Program-made: the position numbers and the translations under genes
DNA from: Manis javanica
Taxonomy: Eukaryota; Chordata; Mammalia; Pholidota; Manidae
Direction of reading: 5' to 3'
Assembly (NCBI RefSeq): GCF_040802235.1
Contig: NC_133172.1
Location: forward strand, 62,379,613-62,443,612
Length of the DNA stretch: 64,000 bases
In this document: piece after piece, positions 11,546-21,989 of the stretch
Numbering within the stretch: the stretch's first letter is position 1
How the letters are laid out: the number at the start of each line of letters is the position of its first letter
The notes under the pieces: generated by a model
What the model saw: the letters and a program-made list of their open reading frames with translations, nothing else
Database searches by the model: none
Told to the model about the DNA's origin: nothing

Positions 11546-12430
11546 AAAGGTGAAAAGCCCCACCCCACCCTATTGGGGTAATGGCTGTCCCCCCAGCGAT
11601 AGCAAGGGACTGAAACCCTCCTAATGCAGGCACAGCACCCAAAGGCCTTCTCCCATTTGCTGGGACGTGTATATGACCTAAGGCTCGCTCACACCACAGG
11701 ACAACTGGCTAACTCGCTGCCTGCTGGGTGCTTCTGTCCAGTGAAACTCTCCGTGGGAGCAGAAAGAACTTAACTCAGGAACCACGCCCAGGACTGGATT
11801 GCTGAGTCTGCACCTTTACTCCGTGGAGTTTTAATAAACTCCTGCCTGTTTTTATACGGAATTTTTTTTTCCACCCGCCTTTGAACTACCTTAAAACAAT
11901 AAAGTGCCCTCTTTTGACAGGTTGGCCCAATGGGAAGATTGACCCAACTTCCATTGTCCTACTGAAAAATGACAGTGCAGCCAAGTGCCTGTGGGCCAGG
12001 GGGACATTGGGATCAGATGAGAGGTGGGGTTCACGCCGCTGCAGTGACCCTCTGCAAGAGGAAGCGACTGGACATTTCCTCTATGCTTTGTCTTTTTGCA
12101 AAGTTACAAGTAAGGAATATTTGGACTAGATTGTTTTTCCTTCCTTTTATGCCAGCAAAAACTTGCTAAGTTTAAGAGAAATGGGGAAAAAGCCCATGCT
12201 ATTAAATTTTAATGGACAATCAAGTTCAAAGAAACCAGAGCGCCTGCCAACCCCCCAGCCCTGTGCCTGCCCAGTGGCCGAAACTCACCGAAAGGCCTGA
12301 GCACATTTGCAGACAGACGTCAGACAAGCTCCCCTGCTTGACACCTCGCCGCGCTCCCCATCGCTTGGCGGGCCTGTCTACCTGGTGGCACCTGGGCATC
12401 ACCTTTGCTCCTCCTCTCAGAATTCTCCTC
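11546..12430. other. Unique non-coding sequence
   Basis: Mixed composition, with an AT-rich stretch near 11830-11910 containing an AATAAA-like hexamer at about 11898. No element was recognised and no evidence of a transcript end. Confidence 0.4.
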
Positions 12431-12655
12431 CCATCTCCTCCCTAAGGTTTGGCTTAATCGTGAATCTGCGAGGGACGCCTTCCCTGATGGCCCACCAGGT
12501 GCTGTTTCATCACGTGCCTACCATAATCTTTACTAATATTTCCTGCTGACTTGTTGATTTTCTGTTTTCCCACCTGGGAGGCCAATTCCAGGAGGGCAGG
12601 GACCCATACTAGTCGTTATTGGTCTGGAATGAGGGAGTGAATGACAGATTAGCGC
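12431..12655 (+). mobile_element. L2 LINE 3' end fragment
   Basis: GGGACGCCTTCCCTGATGGC, then TTTTCCCACCTGGGAGGCCA and ATTCCAGGAGGGCAGGGACC, follow the L2 3' terminal order (protein-coding end, then the 'gagggcaggga' block). Plus-strand and 5'-truncated, like nearly all L2 copies. Confidence 0.75.
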
Positions 12656-12819
12656 CTAAAATGCTCCCATTCGTAAAGGCTCAGAACTCGTTCTCAGGAG
12701 AGGGCCGGGTGGTCCCCAGCTACCTTCCATTTCCATGAACCTGATGCCCCATCACCTTTTCTCCCCCTCTGAACAGAATCCACAATATCGGACTCAAATC
12801 TGCCTCCTGCAGAAAACCT

Positions 12820-12915
12820 CCCCCAGGATTCTCCCCGTGCAGCCAGGGCACAAGCATACATTGAGTACCAGCTCAGCACCTGAGCAGGGATCAGCGGCGA
12901 ACAGCATCGTCTGGG
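12820..12915 (-). mobile_element. Possible L2 fragment
   Basis: ACATTGAGTACCAGCTCAGC, followed by GGCGAACAGCATCGTCTG, weakly resembles the reverse of the L2 tail ('tattgagcacctactatgtgcc...'). The similarity is low and the call is tentative. Confidence 0.3.
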
Positions 12916-13375
12916 CGAGGAGGCTGCCTCCAGGGGGAAGCAGATGGAGAGAGTGAGGCGGGCCAGGCTCCGCGGGTCAGAGGCCTTCCCCTCCCCTTGC
13001 CCAGTCCCCTGCTCTAGGCTGACTTGGGGTCTTCCTCACATTCAAGATGCTGTCCTTCAGGCCGGCTGGAAACCGGCAGAGCTTCTCTCAGGCCGTTTCT
13101 CTACTTAAAAGTCCTGCTGCTCCATTAATCAACAGCTCTATCCAGCACGGGGGCTGGGGACAGTGCTGGGCACAGCCACCTTCTGGGGGAGCGGGAAAGC
13201 AGGTGCAGAGGGGCGGTGGGGAGGGGAGGCGAGGGAGAGACACTCCCACTGTATATTTCTTCTTATACTCGTAGTCCGTTTAACCAAGCACACTGACAGG
13301 TAGTATTTGTACAGAAATATTAGGTGCTCTGAACCCATGCCTAATACCCTGTCAGAGACCCAGCTCCAACGTGAT

Positions 13376-13487
13376 ACATCATGACACTCACACCCTCGCT
13401 CACACACATACACCTACACTTGCAAAAACACCACTCCCATGTATTTGCAACACAATTCACACACTTACACAAACTCTCTCTCTCTCT

Positions 13488-13522
<35 letters not shown>

Positions 13523-13535
13523 ACACACACACCCT
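13376..13535. repeat. CA-rich tract with (CT)n and (CA)n microsatellites
   Basis: A CA-rich lead-in is followed by a (CT)n run at about 13474-13488 and (CA)n from 13491, with one interrupting C at 13521. The open frames over it (His/Thr-rich on one strand, Cys/Val-rich on the other) are products of the repeat and not proteins. Confidence 0.95.
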
Positions 13536-14090
13536 CCCCCAGCAGATAGAATCAAGTCTAAGCCATCTCCTCTTTTTTTCAATCTCTAAAAAGCTGCATT
13601 TACCAAAATAAGCAAAACATGTGAGGTATGGAATCCACCTTGCTGAGGGCTGGATTTTATTGGTCAAACAGTAAATCAAAACACATGGAAAAGTGCTACA
13701 TTCAGGAACACACTGCGACTGTATTACCCCTCGTTTTATTGGTTCATCTCTAATCGGAACCAGCTGGTAATAAAGAATAGAGTTCATGGGAATCCACCCT
13801 TTGTTGAAAGCTGGGCTGGGTGGATGCTGGAAGCCAGTGAGCACAATGAAAACAGCTGCAATTGACTTGTGAGGTCAGGCTGTGGGCAGAACTCGGGGAC
13901 AGAGGTGACGCTACAGCTGGTGCATTAAATGCTGGGCTCCTGGTTACCTGTAACTGTGTAAAGAGGCGCCAGAGAGAAAGAGGCCCACTTATGAGGCTCC
14001 CCTGGCCCTGGGCTGCCCCTGCCGGCCTGTCTCAGGTAGCATTGGAATCCCACAGTCGCTCTGGGCTGCTTGTTGACATTAATCACAGTA
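13536..14090. other. Unique sequence with an AT-rich island
   Basis: The AT-rich part, about 13560-13860, includes GGATTTTATTGGTCAAACAG and TCGTTTTATTGGTTCATC, two similar TTTTATTGGT boxes about 85 bases apart, each carrying an ATTGG (inverted CCAAT) core. This is compatible with a small regulatory element, but no repeat or transcript supports it. Confidence 0.3.
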
Positions 14091-14164
14091 ATGATGATGA
14101 TAACTACATGATGGTGGTGAGGATGGTGGTGGTGAGGATGGCGGTGGTGGTGGTGACGGCGGCA
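14091..14164. repeat. GAT/GGT trinucleotide repeat
   Basis: GATGATGATAA changes into units of GGTGGTGAGGAT and GGCGGT, an imperfect trinucleotide tract of the same family as the large array at 16797. The change from GAT to GGT units resembles the edges of that larger array. Confidence 0.85.
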
Positions 14165-15104
14165 GTTAAAACCTTCCAACAGGCTGCATGAACACACGGG
14201 GTATCTCCACGTCAAAGCACTTCAGTGTAAAGTTGTAACTGACAGCTGTAACCCTGGCAACATAAATTAACAACTTTCCTTCTTCCTCGTGACTTTTTCC
14301 CTAGGCATCTACATACTAGAAATGGAACATACATACTCGCCACCCCGAGTCCCTTCCTGTCTCTAATCAGCTCACTGGGTCCACCCTTTGGAAAATTGTG
14401 ATACACCAGGAGGGTGTGCAGGGTATTTTTAGCCCCCGACACCACCCCACCTCTTCCCCTGCCGGCAGGGTTGGGTGCTGTGTGCATTGTCTAACAAGCA
14501 TACTGTAATTCACTTTACAGAAGGATTTTCTTTTTGTTACCATTTTGCTAATATTTTGAGATCTGTGGAGGGTCCAGCACTGGAGCTGGGACCGCCTGTG
14601 GAGACCTGGGGCCGGGGCACACCCCACACACCTGCTGAACTCCTCCAGGCGCAGAGCAGACCGTTGTCACTTTCGTGCACAGCATCTGCTGCTGGTGTCA
14701 CATTTCTTATCGACACAGGGTGACTGGGATTCGGCACCAATTGCTGGAAGTTGGTGAGATGAAATTGATCTGTCATCCCTGGAGATGTTGTAATAAAAAT
14801 AATACCGGGTCTTTCCATTTCCAGCTCAATCCCCTGGCCTCCACTGGTCCACAGTGAAAGAACAGAATGGGTTAGAGTGCGCTGCATTGCTACGTCAGGA
14901 ATACAGAGCGTTAACCCTTGTGATGGCTGGCGCTCTCTACGCTGCTTATTAAATCCATCTGGGAAAACTACCGTTGAAAATCAGACAATGGATTAACTCA
15001 CCCCTGGCTGTCAAGGCAGAGAAGTCATAGGCATGGACAGGCCCGTGAGTCCCACTCACCACTCCCAGCCAAGGAAAACACCTTCTTCAGAGCACCCCTC
15101 TCCT
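14165..15104. other. Unique non-coding sequence
   Basis: No repeat was recognised. The stretch at 14880-15000 is AT-richer (GCTTATTAAATCCATCTGGG, GAAAATCAGACAATGGATTA) and might be a small conserved element. Confidence 0.4.
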
Positions 15105-15245
15105 GTACCACTTTGTTACTGGAATGCAAACGTCATGAGGGCAGGGCCCTAATCCGCCTCGTTTCCTGCCACACCTCAGTGTCCTGAACGGGGCGGGCAC
15201 ACAGGAGGTGCTCTATGTATTTATGGAATCCATGAATGGATGAGA
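15105..15245 (+). mobile_element. L2 LINE 3' end fragment
   Basis: AACGTCATGAGGGCAGGGCC, then TTTCCTGCCACACCTCAGTGTC and ACACAGGAGGTGCTCTATG with TATTTATGGAATCCATGAAT, matches the last ~140 bases of L2, including the tail of short GAAT-like repeats. The 3' end of the element is retained. Confidence 0.8.
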
Positions 15246-16635
15246 GGACCTCCAAATTTCTGAGTCCCTGGGTAGAAGAGTGGGTTTCTCTCAGGGAATA
15301 TATCTACTTGGAGTGAAGGTTTATTGGCTGAGCCCTTGCATATGGAGACAACAGCAGAGAGAGGAAGCCCCGACTTGTATTTCCAATAAGAAACGCATGA
15401 GTTTTCCTTTACTTATTTTTGGGACCATGGGGAGCCGTTTCGTGATGAGTCACAGGTGTGGCAGTGGCAGTCAGGTGCCCAGGGACTACAGAACACGTTT
15501 CCCATCCTATTTGGAGCCTGTGTCTATGAGGGTAGATATGGGGGTGAACAAGTGAACACAGTGGGGCCTGGATCTGGGGTCTGCTTTACTTCCGGGGCAT
15601 TTTCCCCTCTGCTTTTCCAAGGTGATGACACTGGGGCTCCTACCTCATGAGTCAGGCCTTTTGGCCTTTCCCAGCTCCTGACTTCATGGCCACCTGGACA
15701 GGGAGGCTCACAGCTGTGTGGGGGGCGAGGCACATGACAGGGATGCAGGGGTCTGAGGCTTCCAGAGGGAAGGACAGCCCACACTAGGGAGCGGACGCGC
15801 CTCTGGCTGGTGAACAGCCGCATGAGACTCACTTTACCATCTACTCGGAAAGACTCCCAGGGGCCCGAGAATGCCAGGGGGTTTCCTTGGCATGTGTGAT
15901 CGATTCCCAAGCTGTGGACTTGGCTTGTTGAATGCTCTGCAAAGTGACAAGGGCTGTCTTCTCTCCAGGAACACGACATACCGGGGAACACCCTTCTCAT
16001 CAGACGCGACCCCAGTGCTTTGCGGGACCTGCTTTGGGGGGCGGAGTTCAGGGGGGATGGGCGCCCCCAGGAACTCTGATGAATGGAAACTATCGCTGCC
16101 ATACCCCAATCCTACACCAAGCTGGGAGAGGCGTCCGAACGGACTCCTGCAAAGAATTTGGGCCCCAGTTCTGGAATTAAGCACAAGACTAAGAATTTTG
16201 CTTACCTTCAGCTAAGATGTGGCCCCCATCCCTTTTCTTTATCCCTGGTCTATCTTCCAGTTACACCCTTTATATCATGGTCCCCAAAGGGAAGGAGGGA
16301 CCGTGACCTCATTTGTGAAGAACCCTCGTTGGAAAAAAGCTGCCAAAGTGATGTTAGACAGTGCGAGCCAGAGTCATTCTTTGAATGTCAAAGGGGGTCC
16401 CCATGTCCTACCATCTCTCCTTTCCTCTGAAGAGAACCCAGGTTTTATGCAAAGGGACAATCTGCCCAGCTGAAAAAGTATCGTGTCCAGCTGCCCTCAC
16501 CACCGTGGCATCCAGCAGCATGCCCACCACGACTCTCTGGATGGCTATTGTCTTGGTGATGGCTGAGGGGGGTCATGTCATGCTAGCATAGCCCTCAAGC
16601 CCCCCATGGCACTGAAACTGGTATAGAAACATCTG
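15246..16635. other. Unique non-coding sequence
   Basis: Open frames up to 192 codons on the minus strand (15524-16102) have no domain and overlap others on the plus strand. No repeat was recognised. Confidence 0.45.
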
Positions 16636-16796
16636 TGGCTAAGAATGCTCGCTGTGGAGTCTGACTTCAAAGCCTAGCAAGTCCGAGATTTGGAGCCTGG
16701 GACAAGTTACTCTCTCTGAGCTTCAGGTTCATCCCTGTCCACAGGGTGGGGGTAGTAATAGCTCCTAACAGGGCCGAGCGGGGGACTAGATAATCA
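16636..16796 (+). mobile_element. MIR SINE, left of the GGT array
   Basis: CTGTGGAGTCTGACTTCAAA, then TGGGACAAGTTACTCTCTCT, GAGCTTCAGGTTCATC and GGGGTAGTAATAGCTCCTAAC, is the MIR head and core on the plus strand. The element fades at the point where the trinucleotide array begins, so its 3' end is missing or was replaced by the repeat. Confidence 0.75.
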
Positions 16797-17508
16797 GATG
16801 GTGGTGGTGGTGGAGGTGATGGATGTGGTGGTGGTGGTGATGGTGGTGGTCATGAGGTGATGGTGGTGGTGTTGGTTGTGGTGATGGTGGTAGAGGTGGT
16901 AGTGGTGGTGATGGTGGAGTTGGTGGTCATGTGGTGGTGGTGATGGTGGTGGTTGTGGTGCTGGTGCTGGTGGAGGTGGTGGTGGTGGAGGTGATGGTTG
17001 TCTTGATGGTGGAGGTGATGGTGGTGGTGGTGGTGGTGGTCATGAGGTGGTAGTGATGGTTGTGGTGGTGCTGGTGATGTGGTGGTTGTGGTTGTGGTGG
17101 TAGCAGTGGTGGTGATGGTGGTAGTCGTGGTGCTGGTGCTGGTGGAGGTGGTGGTGGTGGTGGTTGTGGTTGTGGTCATGAGGTGATGGTGGTGGTGTTG
17201 GTTGTGATGGTGGTAGAGGTGGTGGTAGTGATGGTGGTGGTGGTGATGGTAGTGGTGGTGATGGTGATGGTGGTGGTGGTTGTGGTGGTAGCAGTGGTGG
17301 TGATGGTGGCAGTCGTGGTGCTGGTGGAGGTGGTAGTAGTGGTTGTGGTGGTGGTGGTCATGAGGTGATGGTGGTGTTGGTTGTGATGGTGGTTGTGGTG
17401 GTGGTGGTGGTTGTGTTGGTGGCAGTCGTGGTGCTGGTGCTGGTGGAGGTGGTGGTGATGGTTGTGGTCATGAGGCGGTGGTGGTGGCGGTAGAGGTGAT
17501 GACTAACA
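16797..17508. repeat. Large GGT-rich array with higher-order structure
   Basis: About 710 bases made almost entirely of GGT, GAT, GTT and GCT triplets with G and T on the plus strand. CATGAGG marks recur at 16851, 17041, 17177, 17359 and 17469, giving steps of 190, 136, 182 and 110 bases. Shared longer blocks such as GGTGTTGGTTGTG follow three of these marks, and GTGGTAGCAGTGG blocks occur near 17097 and 17284. The array therefore grew both by triplet slippage and by duplication of longer segments. GGT runs can form two-layer G-quadruplexes. Long Thr/His and Val/Met frames over the array are artefacts. Confidence 0.95.
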
Positions 17509-17680
17509 TTTAACACGAAACTGGCAGGTATCAGGCCCTGGTCTAAGCCCTTTGCATAAATTAACTCATCTATTCTAATAATTATCCTGTGAATAAAAAT
17601 TTATAATTATCTCCATTTTACAAATAAAGAACTGAGGCCTAAAGAGTGAAGCCTGTTGCTCAATCTCGAGAATGATATTG
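17503..17680 (-). mobile_element. MIR SINE, right of the GGT array
   Basis: TAACATTTAACACGAAACTGG, CAGGCCCTGGTCTAAGCCCT, TTGCATAAATTAACTCATC, CTCCATTTTACAAATAAAGA and ACTGAGGCCTAAAGAGTGAA make up the complete 3' half of MIR in reverse orientation. It begins at the MIR 3' end exactly where the trinucleotide array stops. Confidence 0.9.
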
Positions 17681-17689
17681 TAGAAAAAC

Positions 17690-18070
17690 TCCTTCCATGG
17701 ATAGCAGCACAGAGGAGTTAAAATAAAAGGTATTGTTTCTTTGGAAGCAGTAAAGGTAACTATAAAAGCTTGTTTTAGCTCATTTAGAAACTGAAGGTCA
17801 GCAGTGTCTCCTTGCCTTTACTTTTCTCTCTTTCTCCCCTTTTAATGTATTTATTTTTAGATATTTGAGCCTCCGTCTCCCTGAGAGTCTGTGAACAATC
17901 TTTGTTCCTTTGGAGGTGCTTATTGCCTCTGGAAAACTGGCTGTCATCTGAACGCTGTTTTTTAGCTATCGGTGTAAACTAATGATTTGCATTCTCAAAA
18001 CAAAACACAGTTAGGTATTGTTCATTTGTGAAAAACCCTTTAAACTCACACTGTTTACTTCGTTGCTTTT
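17690..18070. promoter_or_regulatory. Candidate conserved enhancer-like element
   Basis: AT-rich unique sequence in a GC-rich setting. It has a SOX-type inverted pair, AACAAT at 17894-17899 facing TTTGTT at 17901-17906, and a perfect POU octamer ATTTGCAT at 17985-17992. A T-rich tract, TAATGTATTTATTTTTAG, lies at about 17843-17860. No repeat family fits. SOX and POU factors often bind together at developmental enhancers, but binding here is inferred from motifs only. Confidence 0.4.
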
Positions 18071-18404
18071 ACGTTGTTTATTGTACCAAAAAAAAACAGC
18101 ACAAACATGAAATGGAAAACAGACAAGACAGACGGAGTGCGTTGAGGATTTTCCATCGGTGCTCAGCATTTCCTGACGACTTGGCGGAGAGCAAGAGGGG
18201 GTGGAAGAAGAAATGACCGATTCCCAGGAGCACACAGTTGGGGAGCAGCAGAGAAATTGCAGGTCTACCCGGGAATGCAGGTGGTCTGCCTGGGGCACCA
18301 GGCTGGGCGGTCACGTGGTAGGGCTCGCTGCCTGTATCCGGCTGATCCGGAGGGGCCGCCATCCAGCGCTTGGGGGGGCGGGGAGGGCGGTGGGAGGAGC
18401 TGGT
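18071..18404. other. Unique non-coding sequence
   Basis: AT-rich at its left edge with a short A9 run at 18089-18097, then GC-rich. No poly(A)-tailed insertion could be defined around the A-run. Confidence 0.4.
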
Positions 18405-18600
18405 GCTCAGTAGGGGCATCTCTCGGAAGTGGGAGGTGAACTGAGCCCTGAAGGGGTTGGCCAGGTGACGGGTGGAGGAAGAGCATTCCAGGCGGAGGGA
18501 ACAGCATGTGGAAATGCTGCGGAGAACTTTCCTTATCCACGGAAGCACAGGAAGGGCCAGCGAGAAGGGAGGGGTGCAGGCACATCTTGTGGGCAAGGGA
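18405..18600 (-). mobile_element. L2 LINE fragment
   Basis: AACTGAGCCCTGAAGGGGTT, then GAGCATTCCAGGCGGAGGGAACAGCATG and ACAGGAAGGGCCAGCGAGAA, matches the reverse complement of the L2 3' coding end ('gaagggcattccaggcagaggga'). A well-preserved stretch of an otherwise old element. Confidence 0.8.
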
Positions 18601-19702
18601 GCTCGGACCTGGACTGTGGCCCTAAGCGAAGGGGGCTTTCCCGTGTTCCCATGGCCACGTGCCATGGGCAGACACAGTGATCAGAGATGTCACGGGAGAG
18701 TTACCGCAGAGTGGGGAACACAGCGCCCGCCTAATGCGCTTGGGGGCCACCAGCAGGAGAGAAGGGCTGCCTCGCCGGCTCTGCAGGCCTCACTTCCCTG
18801 TGCGTGAAGTCAGCACAAACTCTTCTCTGATCCCCAGGTGACCACGTGCCGTCTGTACCGGCCTGACTTCCTCCTGTCAAGCCTGAAGCAGTTTTCAAAA
18901 CTCATCCTGCACGGCATCTGGGACCCGCCACCTTTAGGTAACAAAAGAAAAAACTGGATAGAAAAAATGATATCCAAGGATGCAGGCTCCCTCGGGCAGG
19001 CTTCTCAGGCAGGCAAAGCAGTGGGCAGGCATTCTCCAAGAACGGGTCCTGGTCCGCGCTGGGCGTGGGGAACCGTGGCGCCTGGGGAGGCAGCTTCTGT
19101 AGCAGAGGGCCCCTCTTGCAGGAGGACCCAGCCCCGGGGCCACTGCAGGAACCCACTGGTGCGCTGTGTGCAAGGCGGGGCTTCGCACCCTGTGCCGGGC
19201 CTCGCCGCTGCCTGGGCACTGTGCCCGTGGATGGTACGGATGTCATCAACATGCAGCGTTTATTTTTGGCTTTTTCCACTACACATGGAGCCAGCTATCG
19301 GGCCAGACACATTTTGCTTTTTTAAATTTAGCCTGGTTTGTGACTCCAGTGTTGACAGAGGACTAAGGGGAGGACTCACATCTGCAGACACACAACTGCC
19401 AACTGCATCTCTTTGATGACAAGATAAAAACGGTTTTGCAAAAAGAGGGAAAGCACACGCAGCAGAGCTGGGGTCCCCCTGCCGCAGAGGCCCCTGGGAG
19501 GCGGCCGCTGACCCCCGCCCGTGTGAGATGGAGGGTCGTCGTGTCCACCTGGCAAAGCCTCGGACATCTTCCCTTCTTGGTTCCCACCAAGATGTGTGGT
19601 GGGTGCCGAGGGCCTGGCTGTGCAGGGTGGAGAAGGGGCACGTCCTGAAGGCACTGCTCAGGCCCCAGGGCCTTGGGGACAGTGTCGCCGGGGCGGCCAC
19701 AC
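18601..19702. other. Unique non-coding sequence
   Basis: GC-rich with overlapping frames up to 192 codons and no domain. A short AT-rich interval at 19250-19345 is unassigned. Confidence 0.45.
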
Positions 19703-19835
19703 CGACATCCATTCCTTCAACAAACGTCTGCTGCCTTGTCTCCTGTGCCAGGTCCTGTGTTCAGTTATGGGGATAATGGTGAACAAGATGGACCCATACG
19801 GTCCCCATGGAGCTTCTGATCCCAGGAAGCGGGTC
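19703..19835 (-). mobile_element. L2 LINE 3' end fragment
   Basis: CATTCCTTCAACAAACGTCT, then GCCAGGTCCTGTGTTCAGTTATGGGGATAATGGTGAACAAGATGG and CCCATGGAGCTTCTGATCCC, is the reverse complement of the L2 terminus including its GAAT tail. Orientation is clear. Confidence 0.8.
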
Positions 19836-20189
19836 CTTCTGCCAGCGCCCCTGCCTCCTGCCTGCACTGTCCCCATTCCATCTCCTGCATGTTCTTTCCA
19901 GCACCTCCCCCTACCTTCACCTCAAAGCCCCTGCCTGAGGCCCTTGGGGACCTCTGTTCACAATGCAACCCCACATCCAACCTCCCTATACCCACCCTCC
20001 GTTCTGCGTTCTCCCCATGTGTCTGCACACCTTGCTTATTGCCTCACCCCTCCAGAGCCGGCGTCCCACCAGGGCGGGCATCTGTTCAGTTCTGCCCTGA
20101 CGTGCCCAGAGCCTGGCCAAGGGAAGGCCCTCCAGCAAGCACACCACACTGGCTTGCCTACTTCCAGACTCCAATCCGTGGACTCGGCC
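19836..20189. other. Unique C-rich sequence
   Basis: Pyrimidine-rich with low stop density, which explains the 256-codon frame that runs from 19596 through L2, this segment and an L1 fragment. No gene. Confidence 0.5.
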
Positions 20190-20400
20190 TGTGCATTCCC
20201 TTCGGGTCTGGCTTATTTTGCTCAGCACGCTGCTGGCTGCAGACCACTCAGTCACGGTGCCGTTTTGTGCCCCACTCTGCAGCACACCATATGTATTTAT
20301 CCATTTGACGGGCAGTGCGTCCTGGGCGTTCCCGGGTTGAGGTTACCACGAATCGTGCTGTGGTGAATGTGCCACCCCCTGGGTGCAGGAATTTCCATCC
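20190..20400 (-). mobile_element. L1 (L1M-type) ORF2 3' region fragment
   Basis: GGTCTGGCTTATTTTGCTCA, TATGTATTTATCCATTTGAC, GTTGAGGTTACCACGAATCG and TGCTGTGGTGAATGTGCC track the reverse complement of the end of L1 ORF2 ('tggcttctttcactcag...ttatccattc...gctgctatgaa'). Many CpG-type differences show great age. No intact frame. Confidence 0.65.
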
Positions 20401-21790
20401 TTTGAACCAGTTGCTTGGACGAAGTTTGTTCCAAACATGGCGTGATCCACCCTCCTCCTGCCGAGATGGTGGTTCTGGTCAGCTGAGTTTTAACGCTAGA
20501 AGGGACATCACACATTCAAAGGATGCTGTCGAAAACGATAACACAAGGCAGGGTTTTCAAACTGGGAAGGAGCCTGCGGCCTCAGGACCTCTCAGGTCCA
20601 ACCCAGGGACAAGGCCCGCAGGCCAGCTGAAGAGGGTGGCCTCCCCAGCAGCCTTTGTCACAGACTGCCTGTCCCCCAGCTCCGATGGCTCCTGTACCAT
20701 GGCCACCAGTGGCCGACAGTTGTAATAGCATCTGAGACTGGGCATCGGATGCCCCCTGCCCTGGGCACCAAGAAGGAGGGTGGCAGGTGGAGCGAGGAGA
20801 AGGCTAGTTCTGGCCCAGCTTTTGGGGATGCACAGCCCCTCACTGGGAGAATGAGTTTCCGCCAAAACCCGCACCATGGAGAGCCTGTTTCTCAGGTCGC
20901 ACCACACTGTGGAGCCCACTGACCAGCTTCCGCTGCATGCACTTATTTGGTTTACTTTTAATTTGAGCCAAAATTTCCTAAAAAGAGGAGATTTCACCAA
21001 CCACTTTGTACTTAGCTTCTCTTGAAATGCAGGATCAGGGCACCCCGAGCCTGCACTGCACCGTGGCAGCCGCCGGCCTCGCTCGGCTATTGGATTGCCG
21101 ATGCTGTAAAGTCACGTTACGTCCGTGGCATGTGTGTAGGACCTCATGTGAATTCAGTTCTAGGTGTCTGAAGAGACACAGTGACAGACGGAGAGAGGTG
21201 GAGTGATTTAAGAAGTGAGGGTCCAGCTGCCCGCTGCCGCACGCACTCGGTGTGGACCTCACGGAGCTACAGCGGGGGTGCCCTTTCCAGCCCAGCCCAA
21301 GGCTCGGCCCACAGAGGCCACTATGCACAGGTGGACTGCGTGTCACGGGCCGTCATGCGGGCCAGCCTCCCTCACCGCTTCATCGCGGAAGCAGCGGAGT
21401 CTGTGGAGACTTTATTGACCTTCCAAGGAGCTACTCTTCTTTATACTGTTCCTAATTGTGGGCTTGAGCTTAATTCCCACCGAAGGGCAATTCCCCTGGG
21501 TGGTATTAAGTGTGTTTCTAGCCTCGCCCTGGCCCTGGGCCAGGGTGCCCCCGCTCACACTTGCGGGGTCTGAAGATTCCTACCTCACCCTGGGAGTGAC
21601 ACAGGCCAGGCCAGGCGGCCCCTTCCTGTAACATCCAGGCTGACCTCAGGAGACCAATGCTCAGCAGCCACCACACGCAGGGGGGCAGGCTCCCTCCCTG
21701 AAGGGACAAGGGGGAGTAACAGGAACCCCAGAGGGGTTGATGGCTTTATTCCGAGTCCTGGCCCTGCTCACAGTCATGCCCACACATACC
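20401..21790. other. Unique non-coding sequence
   Basis: An AT-rich island at 20930-21015 contains TTTTAATTTGAGCCAAAATT and a MEF2-like CTAAAAAG at about 20978. Otherwise GC-rich. No repeat was recognised. Confidence 0.4.
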
Positions 21791-21793
21791 ACA

Positions 21794-21809
21794 GACACAC
21801 ACACACACA
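21794..21809. repeat. Short (CA)n microsatellite
   Basis: About eight AC units, with a CA-rich lead-in from 21780. Confidence 0.9.
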
Positions 21810-21924
21810 TGTGTTTGCATGGATGTGACCTCCTCAGCTCCCTGAACACACAGGACATGACACAGTGTTGGCCCAGGGCTCTGGAACGAGAAGAGGTGGT
21901 GGCCTCTCAACGGCCTACATGCCC

Positions 21925-21985
21925 CTCTGCACTTTACGTGGTAATTTCGTGATATGTGACCTTCACCTCAATCAAAAAAGGCAAC
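21925..21985 (+). mobile_element. L1 3' terminus fragment
   Basis: CTTTACGTGGTAATTTCGTGATATGTGACC, then TTCACCTCAATCAAAAAAGG, resembles the final bases of L1M 3' untranslated regions ('gtatgtgaattatatctcaataaa') plus a decayed A-tail. Plus-strand and very short. Confidence 0.55.
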
Positions 21986-21989
21986 AGGC

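Noticed and set aside
11890-11905. Polyadenylation signal AATAAA as the 3' end of a gene
   Set aside because: Isolated hexamer in AT-rich DNA with no upstream exon or downstream GU-rich element.
16850-17361. Poly-Thr/His and poly-Val/Met open frames
   Set aside because: Direct translations of the GGT/ACC array; no evidence of expression.
19596-20366. 256-codon plus-strand open frame
   Set aside because: Runs through an L2 fragment, a pyrimidine-rich spacer and an L1 relic, so it is a chance mosaic.
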